A stretch of DNA of 64,000 nucleotides, from positions 310,001 to 374,000 of the forward strand of contig NZ_QEPT01000002.1 in the NCBI RefSeq assembly GCF_003252755.1. Direction: 5' to 3'. Shown here piece by piece: positions 35,219-44,199 of the stretch (the stretch's first letter is position 1; every line of letters starts with the position of its first letter). Below the pieces are notes generated by a model. That model ran no database searches, was not told the DNA's origin, and worked only from the letters and a program-made list of their open reading frames with translations. The translations under genes were made by a program, and so were the position numbers. The stretch is from Haemophilus parainfluenzae. GTDB taxonomy: Bacteria > Pseudomonadota > Gammaproteobacteria > Enterobacterales > Pasteurellaceae.

Positions 35219-35719
35219 TGCTGGCTTTTCCTTTTGTTGATTTAAAAGTTGCACACTGGCGGCAACCATTACTTCGTCCATGCCGTCTAAAGCGGGGTTG
35301 TTAGTCAGTGCAGCGTGAAAGATTTTGCGAACATAACCATTCGTGTCATAAGCAAACACGGCAGAGATATAACGATATTCGCCATTTTTGATGTATTCCG
35401 CAGCTTTGTCCGTCCAACGGACGTCAGCAAAAATTCCTTGTGGGTTAAAATAGAGATATTCCATCCAACCTGCGCTAGGCGCCTCTTTGCCGTTTTGCTG
35501 CGAATGTAAGATTTGGTGTTCGTAGTCAATGGGTAGGGGATTTTTCTGACTGTTAGCTAATGCCACAACATCAGCCCCGTTTGTATCGGTTACATACCAT
35601 GCCTCCACATCTGTCGGTCTGCCGTCAATAGCTCTAAACTTGCCATAAGGCAAAAGCTGGATGCGTCCATACTTCGCTTGGTCAATTTCAAAACTACAGG
35701 CTGCAAGGGTGAGTTTCAT
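34664..35719 (-). CDS. Mu-like head protease (gpI) with internal scaffold
   Basis: This 351-residue protein has an N-terminal protease domain (about 1-160, containing NPLPIDYEHQ and AALTNNPALDGMDEV) and a C-terminal helical scaffold part. The scaffold can be made separately from the internal start at 35218. It cleaves the scaffold during capsid maturation. Confidence 0.9.
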   Translation of the reverse strand: MKLTLAACSFEIDQAKYGRIQLLPYGKFRAIDGRPTDVEAWYVTDTNGADVVALANSQKNPLPIDYEHQILHSQQNGKEAPSAGWMEYLYFNPQGIFADVRWTDKAAEYIKNGEYRYISAVFAYDTNGYVRKIFHAALTNNPALDGMDEVMVAASVQLLNQQKEKPAMDKKLQAALCALLALKADASEAEITEKVTALSAAKGDSPVALLDVYAKLAEKEQSVAALTAQAGKPDPAKFVPVEQVAALQADFNALKNSVETDKKEALIQAALSQGKLSPALKDWAQSLSIEALTGYLDKAAPIAALAGGHQAEEDPNKGNVAALTAEQQAAAKMLGISDADYIKKYQSQEAK

Positions 35720-35779
35720 TCGTAAAAATCCTGAAAAGTTAATCTAGGATTTCAGAATAATGGATTGGCGGGAATGAAA

Positions 35780-35808
35780 AGAGGGGAGCGTCTTCCACAC
35801 TCCCCTCT
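35780..35808 (-). terminator. Hairpin with TGTGGAA loop, copy 2
   Basis: On minus, AGAGGGGAG and CTCCCCTCT pair around TGTGGAAGACG and are followed by TTTCATT. It lies upstream of the protease gene in a 253-bp gap (35720-35972) that otherwise holds A/T-rich sequence with repeated TTTTAAA and no ORF. Confidence 0.65.
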
Positions 35809-35972
35809 AGGTTAGAATTTTTGAAAAAATGAATTTTGATGTTGTATTTTATCTTAAACCATTTTTAAAACCTTTTTAAATCCTTTTAAATCGTTTTAAA
35901 AAAAATCATTCGATAAATCGCCCCTATAATCATAAAAACGCAAATGCGCGCGATTTAGAGCGGTTTTATGTT

Positions 35973-36389
35973 TTATTTAACTACGCTCCGAAAATAGGCT
36001 TGCACATCCTCCAAAATATCGTCCTCGTCTTGCGGGGTTAAAACAAGGAAAGGACGGGCGGGAATATCCACTTTTCGTCCACGTCCGGCTTTACCGCCAA
36101 ACTGATGGATTGCTGCGTAAGGCTCATTCGTACCGACCATGGCAATGTTATTATCATAATAACTTGTGATACTGTTCATCAGATTTTCTGTATCAACTAG
36201 CGGCGTGCCTTGGCGATATTTCAGTCCTAGCCACTTCGGACGGCCACCTACGTCAAAGTTTTGCAACACTGCCGATTCCATTGTGCCGGCGATACTACGC
36301 ATTAGTGGCGTACGGTCTTGAGCGGTATTTGCTAGTTTATTTAGTATGGAGGCAATTTGTTGTGCATTATTAATTTCGATTTCTATCAT
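35973..36389 (-). CDS. Virion morphogenesis protein (Mu gpG)
   Basis: This 138-residue protein contains GTNEPYAAIHQFGGKAGRG and IPARPFLVL, hallmarks of phage virion morphogenesis proteins. It lies between gpF and the head protease as in Mu. Confidence 0.85.
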   Translation of the reverse strand: MIEIEINNAQQIASILNKLANTAQDRTPLMRSIAGTMESAVLQNFDVGGRPKWLGLKYRQGTPLVDTENLMNSITSYYDNNIAMVGTNEPYAAIHQFGGKAGRGRKVDIPARPFLVLTPQDEDDILEDVQAYFRSVVK

Positions 36390-36433
36390 AAGCGTTGCTT
36401 TTAAACATTAAGGGAGTTAATATGGTTAAACCT

Positions 36434-36535
36434 AAATGCACTTAGAAAAGCGATGAATCTCCCAGATCGCGGGCGATGAGGCGAAATAGACTCGGGACTG
36501 TGTGTAGGTGTGGGGAGCCCTACCTAAGTGCATTT
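36434..36535 (-). ncRNA. Candidate structured RNA between gpF and gpG
   Basis: Perfect 12-bp arms, AAATGCACTTAG (36434-36445) and CTAAGTGCATTT (36524-36535), bracket 78 bp. One arm lies in the last codons of gpF. Inside, GTAGG (36504-36508) and CCTAC (36519-36523) form a hairpin. The region has no ORF of its own and could control translation of gpG. Confidence 0.45.
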
Positions 36536-37830
36536 TCTTTTTCCAACAACTTTTTCAATTCCTTATCTTTAATCCGTCGAAACGACAGCACGAAGATTTC
36601 TTTAGGTAATAATTTCACGACCAGCATTTTCCCTTGTCGAATAAAGGTGTATCTATCCTGATAATCTTTCGCTTGCAATAGGTGTTCAGGCGCATGAATC
36701 AAATCAGGTAAATCAGCATATTCATCCACGCCGAAATTCTGCCCATCACGGCTATTAAACTGCTTGATTAAGGTGTCATCTGATAGCCACACTGTGCCGG
36801 TGTTTGCCTTCATCAGTCCTTTATTTTCTGCGCTCAATATACCCGCGGCGAACCTGAAGTTTTTCGCTAAACCATCACGCACTTGTAACATTTGCTCGGC
36901 GGTGAGTTTTTTCCCTTCATGGCTAGATGATTGCTTAATTTCTGCCACCTGTTTCGCAAGCAAATTAAAATCATGAACAAATTCGCTTCCGCGCATCTCC
37001 ACCTTGGCAAACTGATGTGCCAGCTTTTCCGGGTAAAGATCCAAATTCGGCTTATAGTTCAATCGCCCTACATTATAATCAAAGCCTTTATCCGTCACCC
37101 GTATCGTGCCGTCGGGCAATTTAAAACCAATGGTTTTTTCACGATTTCCCGCTTTATCGGCGGGGCGTTCCACTTCGACTAAAAATTCAGAACTATCGTC
37201 CGGCTTATCCATGCCACGACGTTGTAAATCTCGTTCGGCAAGTGCAATCACCGAGCAACGACAATTAAACCCATTCGGTGGGTAAAATGTCGTCCAAAAT
37301 GGATCATCATAACGGTAAATTTTGCCGCTTAATGCTAAGTGAGCTGGGCGGGTTCTTTCGTCGCCTACGGCAGAATATTGCCAGTAAGGGCGATTGTCCA
37401 CATTATCGCGCATGCGTTGATAGCGTGCCGCAGAATACGCCGACTGCATATTCACCCGGTAAATCGTATTCAACCGGCGTGGTGTGCCGAAATATTCGCC
37501 CGTTTTCGGGTCAGCTAATAGATTGCCGTCAATACCTCGGCTGATAGCGTTATCTTTGCCAAACACCCAGCCTTTGCGCTCAAATTCGCCGAGCAATTCT
37601 TTTTTCCATTGATTAAATCCCTTGCCTTCGCGCATAGCGGTTTCCAACGACTGATAAATGTCTTTGGTCATTTCAAGACTAGACAAGCGCGCAATAGTCG
37701 TCGCACGGGCTAACGCGCTGTCTTGTAAGTCTTTAATAAACACTTTCCCCGCCAGCATTTTTTTCTGACGCAAGAATTCAATCGCTTCTGTCGGCTCCAT
37801 GCCGATAGCAAACTTAGGTGCGGTCGGCAT
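36520..37830 (-). CDS. Minor head morphogenesis protein (Mu gpF)
   Basis: This 436-residue protein starts MPTAPKFAIGMEPTEAIEF and contains TIYRVNMQSAYSAARYQRM, then PYWQYSAVGDERTRPAHLAL and FYPPNGFNCRCSV, the classic Mu F/SPP1 gp7 motif. It overlaps the portal gene by 17 bases. Confidence 0.9.
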   Translation of the reverse strand: MPTAPKFAIGMEPTEAIEFLRQKKMLAGKVFIKDLQDSALARATTIARLSSLEMTKDIYQSLETAMREGKGFNQWKKELLGEFERKGWVFGKDNAISRGIDGNLLADPKTGEYFGTPRRLNTIYRVNMQSAYSAARYQRMRDNVDNRPYWQYSAVGDERTRPAHLALSGKIYRYDDPFWTTFYPPNGFNCRCSVIALAERDLQRRGMDKPDDSSEFLVEVERPADKAGNREKTIGFKLPDGTIRVTDKGFDYNVGRLNYKPNLDLYPEKLAHQFAKVEMRGSEFVHDFNLLAKQVAEIKQSSSHEGKKLTAEQMLQVRDGLAKNFRFAAGILSAENKGLMKANTGTVWLSDDTLIKQFNSRDGQNFGVDEYADLPDLIHAPEHLLQAKDYQDRYTFIRQGKMLVVKLLPKEIFVLSFRRIKDKELKKLLEKENALR

Positions 37831-39454
37831 TACATGCCCCCAATAAATCCGACAAGAATAAGGCACTGGTTAAATAGCGTTCGTGGGCTTCTGAGGTTAA
37901 ATCCGGGTAAAACTCCGCCAGTTTATCACTGGCTTCCTCAAAGCTGTTACAGGCTGATAACACCGCAACGGCTTTTTGCACCATTGGATCTAATTGTTGA
38001 TTAAAATCCACTTGTGTCATGCCGTTATCTAACAAGCTATCCAATAAATCCTGTTCCGTTTCCCCCTTGTTAGCAGCCGACAACGCCACATGCGCACCTT
38101 TACCCAAACACCCCGCACACTGACACCCCACCACGTGGGCAGAAAGTGCGGTAGATTTCCCCGGTGTTTTTAAATCGGGATTAAAATCACTTTGAACAGC
38201 TTTTAAAACCACTTCACCGTCTTGCGCTTCGGGGATGCCTAGCTTATCACGCGTCCACTTTTCGGGGATTTGCACACCAATCCCCACCAATTTAGGGATA
38301 GCGTCCGCAAAGGTGCTTAAATCGTCGTATTTTTTGGTGTCAAACTCAAAATATGGCACTCTGTGCAAGGCAATATTAGGGTCAACATTAATCTGCAAAT
38401 AAGGCAGGATGATTTGCTGTGTAATGGTCTGCGCCACTTGTTTAGCGTCCGACACCAACAAATCACGACGCACTTCGTTGTGTACGTTGCCAAGCGCATT
38501 AGTTGAGCTTTTGCCATCTGCACCTGATGTGAGTGTTTGCCCCAAAATCAGGCGGGCAATGGATTTTTCGCACCAGTCCACCATTTGTAAGAATGGGTTA
38601 TTTCCTGACCCCGCACCGGTGTTTGCCGCATTGTGCAATTCGATAGCCATGGAATCAGGCATAATCCCTGCGGCATTATGTCCGATTTGTGCAAGTGCGC
38701 GTAAGAGTGTGCGTTTTTCTTCGTTTGTTGCCCCTGCGCCATATTTGCCAATGCGAATCGGCATGCCGTAAAGTTCTAAAAACTCGGCGAAATCACGAAC
38801 AGAATAATGCTTAAACATATAAAGCCAAGCCAATGTGCGGAATAAGCCCATTCGAGCTAATTGCACTGAGCGGGATTTATGCGAATGTACCACCCAGCCG
38901 AAAGGACGCAAAGGTTCCCCCATGGTATTGTTCGGGGTTTTTAACAAGAGATTATCGTTTTTATCTAGCTTAAACCAAGACTGTGACCGTGGGATAAAGT
39001 TATGCGGAATATACTTACCGTTTTCCAATTTCCACTCAATTTCGAGGGCGGAAAAACCATGTCCGACTGCGTCCATCATATCCATAAGAAGGTTTTCAAG
39101 GTTTGGATATTGATAAAACAACTCGTCAATTTCGGTTTGGAGTTTTTCTTCTGCCGGTGTCGCATTACGTGGCTCGGCAATGCGCCAATCCAGCGTCAGA
39201 ATCGCCCGCTTGCGCGTCTGAATATTAGCACCAATTGAACTGTCTTGTTCCTCGATGTCCATAAATAACTCGTGCTGTGCCGTAATATCGCCGTTTTCCG
39301 CGTCTTCTAAAATGCTTTTCAGCTTTGACGGGGTAATGCGGTTGCTCGGGCGGTCTGATAAAACACGCCCATTAGCTGTCACCATTGCTTCGTCGGTTTG
39401 GGTTGGCTCAGTTTTCACCCCAACCAATGTTTTAATTTTTTCCAAAATTTTCAT
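37814..39454 (-). CDS. Portal protein (Mu gp29, DUF935)
   Basis: This 546-residue protein has ITPSKLKSILEDAENGD, then MMDAVGHGFSALEIEW and LARMGLFRTLAWLYMFKHY, all typical of Mu-like portal proteins. It forms the DNA-entry vertex and begins 3 bp after the terminase gene. Confidence 0.9.
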   Translation of the reverse strand: MKILEKIKTLVGVKTEPTQTDEAMVTANGRVLSDRPSNRITPSKLKSILEDAENGDITAQHELFMDIEEQDSSIGANIQTRKRAILTLDWRIAEPRNATPAEEKLQTEIDELFYQYPNLENLLMDMMDAVGHGFSALEIEWKLENGKYIPHNFIPRSQSWFKLDKNDNLLLKTPNNTMGEPLRPFGWVVHSHKSRSVQLARMGLFRTLAWLYMFKHYSVRDFAEFLELYGMPIRIGKYGAGATNEEKRTLLRALAQIGHNAAGIMPDSMAIELHNAANTGAGSGNNPFLQMVDWCEKSIARLILGQTLTSGADGKSSTNALGNVHNEVRRDLLVSDAKQVAQTITQQIILPYLQINVDPNIALHRVPYFEFDTKKYDDLSTFADAIPKLVGIGVQIPEKWTRDKLGIPEAQDGEVVLKAVQSDFNPDLKTPGKSTALSAHVVGCQCAGCLGKGAHVALSAANKGETEQDLLDSLLDNGMTQVDFNQQLDPMVQKAVAVLSACNSFEEASDKLAEFYPDLTSEAHERYLTSALFLSDLLGACNADRT

Positions 39455-39457
39455 GTT

Positions 39458-41101
39458 TTATCCTCGCCAAATGCTGTATAGATCATCTTCCGCATCAAAA
39501 TCATCATGCCCCAGATCTTCATCATTTAATCCTATCCACTCAATCGGGGCGGCGTTGGTGATGGCATTCTTCCACAACATTTCAAGTGCATCTGGGCCGT
39601 CATCGTGGTCAGCTTTCGGAAAGTGACGCAGTTGCGCAATCAAGGTCGCTTGTGTGCTGTGTAACAAAATCAAACCGTTCACCATGTGAGGTTGTAAGGA
39701 CTCAATACGGAGCATTTTATCTGTGTTTGGCTTAATTGCCGTTGCCGGCACAGGTGACCCACGTTGTGCTGAGCGTTTAACCAGTTCATCTTTCAAAAAT
39801 TCCTGGAATTGCACGGTCTCAACAAACCAACGGTGGCATTTGTATTGCTGTTGTAAACGGATCACGTCTTCAATAATCAAATCCGGTAGGCGTTTTTTAA
39901 CTTGCGCTTCGACCACATACAATTTACCTGTGGCGCGTTGATAACCGCCCACTAAAATCGCCGAAGGGTCACGGCTCGCGCCCGCTTTGCCGAGTGACGG
40001 GTCAACTGCACCAAAATAAATCAAATCAGATGGCAGTTCCGTCCAATATTTAATGGCATTTGCAAAAATCGCGTCATCACTGCTTAATGGGTCATTTTGA
40101 TACTCGGAGTCAAATGTGGCATGGCCATCACGAGCACGGATTTTCATCAGCGCAAGTAACGGACGTGCTGCCCAGCTCACTTCTGAGCCTTTATCCATTG
40201 CCGCTTGATTAGCGTGATAAAAAGCGTCTGCAACCGCCTCGCCCTCATTCAGGAAAAAATCTTCCCACTTGTCCCACAACGCCATATCGTCAGGCATTTT
40301 CTTCAGCGCTTTGAATTTCGCGGTTTTCCATGCTTTACTGGCTAAAGTGCGGTTCAATACGCTGTCGTAATGTAGGATAGTCCCGATATAGACCACGTCC
40401 AGTTTTTCGCCAGGGACACCCAGTGGAAGTACGGTCTTTTTAAGCCATTCGTGCAACTTATCGCGCTGTTCTGCGCTGCGGACTTGTTCGTCATTCTCTA
40501 TATCGTCCAACACTACAAGATCAGGACGATAAGCCCCATGTCGCAAACCACGTAATTTTTTCCCTGACCCTGCAATTTCAACCTTTTGATTTGCTTTCGT
40601 TAAAATTGTCGTTGCCTGCCATACGCGACCTTGTCCAGCGACTTCTGGAAAATCGATGCGTAGGCGTTGGTTAAACTCAAGTTCTACTTTGATAGATTCC
40701 AACATCGGATAAGCCTGATTGATAGAGTCCATCACAATGAGTGCATAGCGTTTTTTTTGAGTTACTAAGCAATAAAGCGTAAACAACTGCGACACCAACG
40801 TGGATTTTGCTTCACCACGAGGCGCTGCAGTCGCCATATTGACCGATTTAGGATCTTGCAATATTTCAGGAAGAGTTTTGAACAAGTAATCGTGCAACTC
40901 CGAACGTGATGCCGAACGTACATAATGCGGGAAATAATGGGAAACGAAATAATCGTAACCACTCACTGGGTCAAATACTTTTTTACGTCGGTCAACCACT
41001 GCTTCTGGGCTGTCGTCCCAACCGTCAAAAGACGCTTCGAGTTTTTGTCGCATGCTATCTGCATAGGCGCGCAACTCATTTAAAAGTTCTTTATTTTTCA
41101 T
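39458..41101 (-). CDS. Terminase large subunit (Mu gp28)
   Basis: This 547-residue packaging ATPase and nuclease has the Walker-A-like AAPRGEAKSTLVSQ, Walker B DLVVLDDIEND and nuclease start YFGAVDPSLGKAG. It packages phage DNA with flanking host DNA by headful. The 130-bp gap to the small subunit holds a USS and no ORF. Confidence 0.9.
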   Translation of the reverse strand: MKNKELLNELRAYADSMRQKLEASFDGWDDSPEAVVDRRKKVFDPVSGYDYFVSHYFPHYVRSASRSELHDYLFKTLPEILQDPKSVNMATAAPRGEAKSTLVSQLFTLYCLVTQKKRYALIVMDSINQAYPMLESIKVELEFNQRLRIDFPEVAGQGRVWQATTILTKANQKVEIAGSGKKLRGLRHGAYRPDLVVLDDIENDEQVRSAEQRDKLHEWLKKTVLPLGVPGEKLDVVYIGTILHYDSVLNRTLASKAWKTAKFKALKKMPDDMALWDKWEDFFLNEGEAVADAFYHANQAAMDKGSEVSWAARPLLALMKIRARDGHATFDSEYQNDPLSSDDAIFANAIKYWTELPSDLIYFGAVDPSLGKAGASRDPSAILVGGYQRATGKLYVVEAQVKKRLPDLIIEDVIRLQQQYKCHRWFVETVQFQEFLKDELVKRSAQRGSPVPATAIKPNTDKMLRIESLQPHMVNGLILLHSTQATLIAQLRHFPKADHDDGPDALEMLWKNAITNAAPIEWIGLNDEDLGHDDFDAEDDLYSIWRG

Positions 41102-41231
41102 TTAAAAACACCGTAAAAATTGACCGCACTTTAATCACTCACCAGTAATACCAACAACACCTAACATCCCCAACTTCCGCCATCTCTAGCGGAAAGGCAT
41201 GCCATAATGACAAAAAAGAAACAAAAGAGAT

Positions 41232-41732
41232 TCATTTGAACTCCTTGTCTAAGGTTTCAGCAAATCCGTTTAATAATTCAAGAAATTCTTGCAAAAGCTC
41301 AGGTTTATTCGCCTGTACGAAATCACCAAACATTTTGACGGTTTTAATCGCGGTCGCCATTTCCGACACTTCAGGCAATAACCGCTTACTGCTCGCCACC
41401 ATTTTCGAGTAGCTATCACCTAAACCTTGGATCAGTTTAGCTTTATCACTTACAGGCAAATCTTCCGCATGACGTAGCTCTTCCATGGTTTTCTCAAAAT
41501 AGATAACAAAGGTGGTGAGCATACCGCGCGCCACGTCTTCTACTTTGCCGCTTGCCATCGTATTGGCGTCACGCACCGTGTCCCAGTTGTCACCACGTGC
41601 TTCTGCCTCTTTCTTCCAACGGCGTGCGGTGTTGTAGGATACTTTGGCTTTTTCTGCAGCCTGTTCTAACGTCAAGCAATCAAACACATAATAGCGACGT
41701 ACATAAGCCTTGGTTTTTTCATCGTGTGCCAT
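41232..41732 (-). CDS. Terminase small subunit-like (DUF1804)
   Basis: This 166-residue protein has an N-terminal helix-turn-helix (LTLEQAAEKAKVSYNTARRW) and a helical remainder, as in DUF1804 proteins next to Mu terminases. It probably recognises the packaging site. Confidence 0.8.
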   Translation of the reverse strand: MAHDEKTKAYVRRYYVFDCLTLEQAAEKAKVSYNTARRWKKEAEARGDNWDTVRDANTMASGKVEDVARGMLTTFVIYFEKTMEELRHAEDLPVSDKAKLIQGLGDSYSKMVASSKRLLPEVSEMATAIKTVKMFGDFVQANKPELLQEFLELLNGFAETLDKEFK

Positions 41733-41734
41733 TA

Positions 41735-42001
41735 TTAGCCCCCAAATTTTGCTTTGATGAGCTCAAAGCCAACCGACACCACTAAACCACCTAAACCGCC
41801 TGCCATCACAGACTTAATGCCCAATTTATCCATGCGGGTTTCCAACATTTTCAAACGGGCGTCAATATCGTCCACGCGGTCGTCCAATTTGTCGATTTTG
41901 CGGCTGACTTCACGGGTTAAATCTAAAATTTGGTCTAACTTTTGGTTGGTTTTGGCTTGTTCGGCCTTCTGCTCCAACCGCTTTTGTTCTCTTGCCGACA
42001 T
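41735..42001 (-). CDS. Coiled-coil membrane-anchored phage protein
   Basis: An 88-residue protein with coiled coil DQILDLTREVSRKIDKLDDR and a C-terminal hydrophobic segment (VMAGGLGGLVVSVGF). It shares a base with its upstream neighbour. I do not recognise a function. Confidence 0.6.
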   Translation of the reverse strand: MSAREQKRLEQKAEQAKTNQKLDQILDLTREVSRKIDKLDDRVDDIDARLKMLETRMDKLGIKSVMAGGLGGLVVSVGFELIKAKFGG

Positions 42002-42255
42002 TATTTATCCGCCTTCTTGTCGAGTTTTTCAGTGATTGAGTTAAGCTGCTTGGTGATGGCGTCCAGTTTATCCATCACGTTTTTATTCACGATGCCCGCC
42101 ACTTCTTTCGAGAGATAATCCCGTTTCACTTGATCAACCTCGTCATGTAACTGCTTAAATTCACCATCCAGCCGCTTAAACCAAAGACCGATAAAAAATA
42201 CCGCAATGGACACTAACGCGTTAAACACCATGATGCCGTTAATGTGTAGTTCCAT
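42001..42255 (-). CDS. DUF2730-like protein (Mu gp25-like)
   Basis: This protein of about 84 residues starts MELHINGIMVFNALVSIAVF (one membrane helix), followed by a coiled coil. I place the start at 42255. The frame is open to 42357 but that part overlaps the spanin genes. Confidence 0.65.
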   Translation of the reverse strand: MELHINGIMVFNALVSIAVFFIGLWFKRLDGEFKQLHDEVDQVKRDYLSKEVAGIVNKNVMDKLDAITKQLNSITEKLDKKADK

Positions 42256-42445
42256 TCTCGCCCCCACAGATTGCCCGCCATGTGTCGTTGTGTGCTTTAA
42301 TTTGGCGTAAGGTTTCGGTAGTATCTTGACGACTGGCATAGATTTTGCCAAAGCCATCGCAAGCCGTATTAATCACGCAAGTCGTTTGATTCCCGCATGC
42401 TGTCAATAAGCTCGTCACGAGTACTGCTATGAGCGTTTTCTTCAT
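42239..42445 (-). CDS. Rz1-like outer-membrane spanin lipoprotein
   Basis: This 68-residue protein has signal peptide and lipobox LLTAC (Cys17). It overlaps the Rz-like gene in another frame, the typical i-/o-spanin arrangement that fuses inner and outer membranes at lysis. Confidence 0.75.
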   Translation of the reverse strand: MKKTLIAVLVTSLLTACGNQTTCVINTACDGFGKIYASRQDTTETLRQIKAHNDTWRAICGGENGTTH

Positions 42446-42620
42446 TTTTTCTGCGTTCCTTTTGGTTATTCACACGGGTTTGTAACACTTGATTTTGTGT
42501 TTCGAGTTGTTTTTTAGCTTGCTCTAAATTAGCCGTTTTAGCTTTTGCCCGACTCCACATTACCCACAACAACAAAATGGCAGAGCTAAGAGCAGTCATA
42601 GCAATATGTAATAGATTCAT
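42369..42620 (-). CDS. Rz-like inner-membrane spanin
   Basis: This protein of about 83 residues starts MNLLHIAMTALSSAILLLWV (one membrane helix) and continues as a charged coiled coil. Its 3' end overlaps the Rz1-like lipoprotein gene. Together they complete the lysis cassette with the endolysin and the small membrane protein. Confidence 0.7.
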   Translation of the reverse strand: MNLLHIAMTALSSAILLLWVMWSRAKAKTANLEQAKKQLETQNQVLQTRVNNQKERRKNEENAHSSTRDELIDSMRESNDLRD

Positions 42621-42628
42621 TTTTAACC

Positions 42629-42928
42629 TCATAAGCCTGGTCTTTGATACCCGTCATCGTCATCTTGACGTTGCCGTGGTTGATAGTTTTGATTGTTGTT
42701 ATTGCGTTTGTTTTTGGACTGATATGCCATCACTGCACCTTTTGTCGCTGCCGACCCACCGCAGAAAAACGCAAAATACAAATAGAGATCGGTCGCATTG
42801 TCACGACCGAGATAAACCGAATACACGAGCACACCGGCAAGCACTAAAAAGCCAAAAAACTGAATAAAGCCTGTAGTACTGGCGCGCCCATTATCATTAG
42901 TAAATAACTCAAAAAATTTACGCATCAT
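42629..42928 (-). CDS. Small membrane protein, holin candidate (DUF2644)
   Basis: A protein of about 99 residues from MMRKFFELFTNDNGRASTTG with two hydrophobic segments (GFLVLAGVLVYSVYLG and LYLYFAFFCGGSAA) and a polar Asn/Gln-rich tail. Its place between endolysin and spanins makes it the best holin candidate. Confidence 0.65.
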   Translation of the reverse strand: MMRKFFELFTNDNGRASTTGFIQFFGFLVLAGVLVYSVYLGRDNATDLYLYFAFFCGGSAATKGAVMAYQSKNKRNNNNQNYQPRQRQDDDDGYQRPGL

Positions 42929-43104
42929 AATGCTCCGATATACGCATATAACGCAGTGGCAGGCGTGGCTTTGCCTTTTGCAATATAACTCCACGCATTC
43001 TTGCTGTATTTTTTCGGACGTTTCTTATACTGATAAATCTTCGGGTTAAAGCGTTTAAATACCCGGCTAAACAGATTAAAAATGTTTTTAAAACTAAACT
43101 TCAT
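42925..43104 (-). CDS. Small basic phage protein
   Basis: A protein of about 59 residues from MKFSFKNIFNLFSRVFKRF, very basic, ending ALYAYIGAL. It overlaps the endolysin stop and the start of the next gene. Function not recognised. Confidence 0.5.
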   Translation of the reverse strand: MKFSFKNIFNLFSRVFKRFNPKIYQYKKRPKKYSKNAWSYIAKGKATPATALYAYIGAL

Positions 43105-43597
43105 TGTCTTGTGCTCCATATCTCAAGTTTTGTGCCACACGATTCACCCAACCTTTGCCAAAACGGTCAAAGTTCTTTAATCGGGTGTAAAAATTCAGGC
43201 GTTCGCCGTTTAACACCATTAACGTGTCAGAGATTGGATTGCGATTGATGGCCTCAAGAGAGTATTTACCGATAATGCCGTCATCTAACACACCAACCGC
43301 ACGCTGTAACATACGGCTCGCATTGCCAAAGCCGTGATTCACTGCTGCATCAAAAAATTGATAGGCAACGGCATCCGGCATTTGCTCACAGTTGTAACGC
43401 AACCAAAATGCGCGGTAATAGATTTCATAGGCTTGTTGGCGCGTCATGGTTTTCATGTTGCCGGTATAGCCATTCGCCTGCGCGGTGCGTTTAGTGACAC
43501 CCCAGTTGGTTTCGCCGCCCGGGTCACGTGGATCATCGACGTAACCGCCCTCATGCCCGATAAGCCGGTCAAAAATTTGCTTGAAAGATAAAGACAT
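43094..43597 (-). CDS. Endolysin, glycoside hydrolase family 108
   Basis: This 167-residue protein has HEGGYVDDPRDPGGETNWGV with the catalytic Glu, and a C-terminal peptidoglycan-binding domain (GVLDDGIIGKYSLEAI). It cleaves the glycan strand at lysis. Its start lies directly behind a terminator hairpin, and the likely SD (GAGGG) is in that hairpin's stem. Confidence 0.9.
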   Translation of the reverse strand: MSLSFKQIFDRLIGHEGGYVDDPRDPGGETNWGVTKRTAQANGYTGNMKTMTRQQAYEIYYRAFWLRYNCEQMPDAVAYQFFDAAVNHGFGNASRMLQRAVGVLDDGIIGKYSLEAINRNPISDTLMVLNGERLNFYTRLKNFDRFGKGWVNRVAQNLRYGAQDNEV

Positions 43598-43637
43598 AAA
43601 AAAAATACCCTCAATCGTTGATATGATTGAGGGTATT
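43597..43637 (-). terminator. Strong terminator directly before the endolysin start
   Basis: On minus, AATACCCTCAATC (43637-43625) pairs with GATTGAGGGTATT (43616-43604), followed by eight T and then the endolysin ATG at 43597. It would stop leftward transcription from the Mor/C gene. The 3' arm contains the only SD-like GAGGG for the endolysin. Confidence 0.8.
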
Positions 43638-43658
43638 CTGTGTTAAATGAGGTCGAAT

Positions 43659-43685
43659 GGGTGGAGGAGACAGTTCCACACACCC
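43659..43685 (-). repeat. Hairpin with TGTGGAA loop, copy 3
   Basis: On minus, GGGTG and CACCC pair around a 17-nt loop starting TGTGGAACTG. It lies 8 bp after the Mor/C stop. No T-run follows. Confidence 0.55.
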
Positions 43686-43692
43686 TGTAATT

Positions 43693-44118
43693 CTAAAATA
43701 AGGCGGCTTGTTGATATTGCGGAGTTTGTTGCGTGCGCACAATCTCCCACGCTTGGCGGTCGGAAAGACGATATTTCGGGCAAAGCTCTAACATTGCCGT
43801 GCGGCCGCTTTTCTTTTCGGTTTGCGTGATGTAGTCAAAATCCGCTTTTAGGCGCTCGTTGCGTAACAAACGCAGGGCGACTTCACAACGCGGAATATAC
43901 ACTTCCTCCGCCTGAAAATAATGACGCAATTTGACCGCACTTTCAAGCCCGATGAGTGCTTTTAGTCGCGGGAAATACACTGCTCCGTCAGTAAAGCGAA
44001 ACGTAGCCCCACCGAACTGATTAATAATCTTCTCTACATCCGTAAACCCGACTAGTTCCACCATTTCTAACACGATTTCAGGTAAATACCCCGCAACACT
44101 TTCAAGTTCAGACTGCAT
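43693..44118 (-). CDS. Mor/C-family transcription activator
   Basis: This protein of about 141 residues from MQSELESVAGYLPEIVLEM contains GGATFRFTDG and a C-terminal helix-turn-helix (YRLSDRQAWEIVRTQ), as in Mu Mor and C. It should activate middle or late phage promoters. Only one such gene is visible, so it may do both jobs. Confidence 0.85.
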   Translation of the reverse strand: MQSELESVAGYLPEIVLEMVELVGFTDVEKIINQFGGATFRFTDGAVYFPRLKALIGLESAVKLRHYFQAEEVYIPRCEVALRLLRNERLKADFDYITQTEKKSGRTAMLELCPKYRLSDRQAWEIVRTQQTPQYQQAALF

Positions 44119-44199
44119 AAAATTTCCCCTTTGTGACCATTTAGGCGGATTGTCGCACGGAAATTTCAAAAAGCAGGTTTCTACACCTAAAAAAATTAA

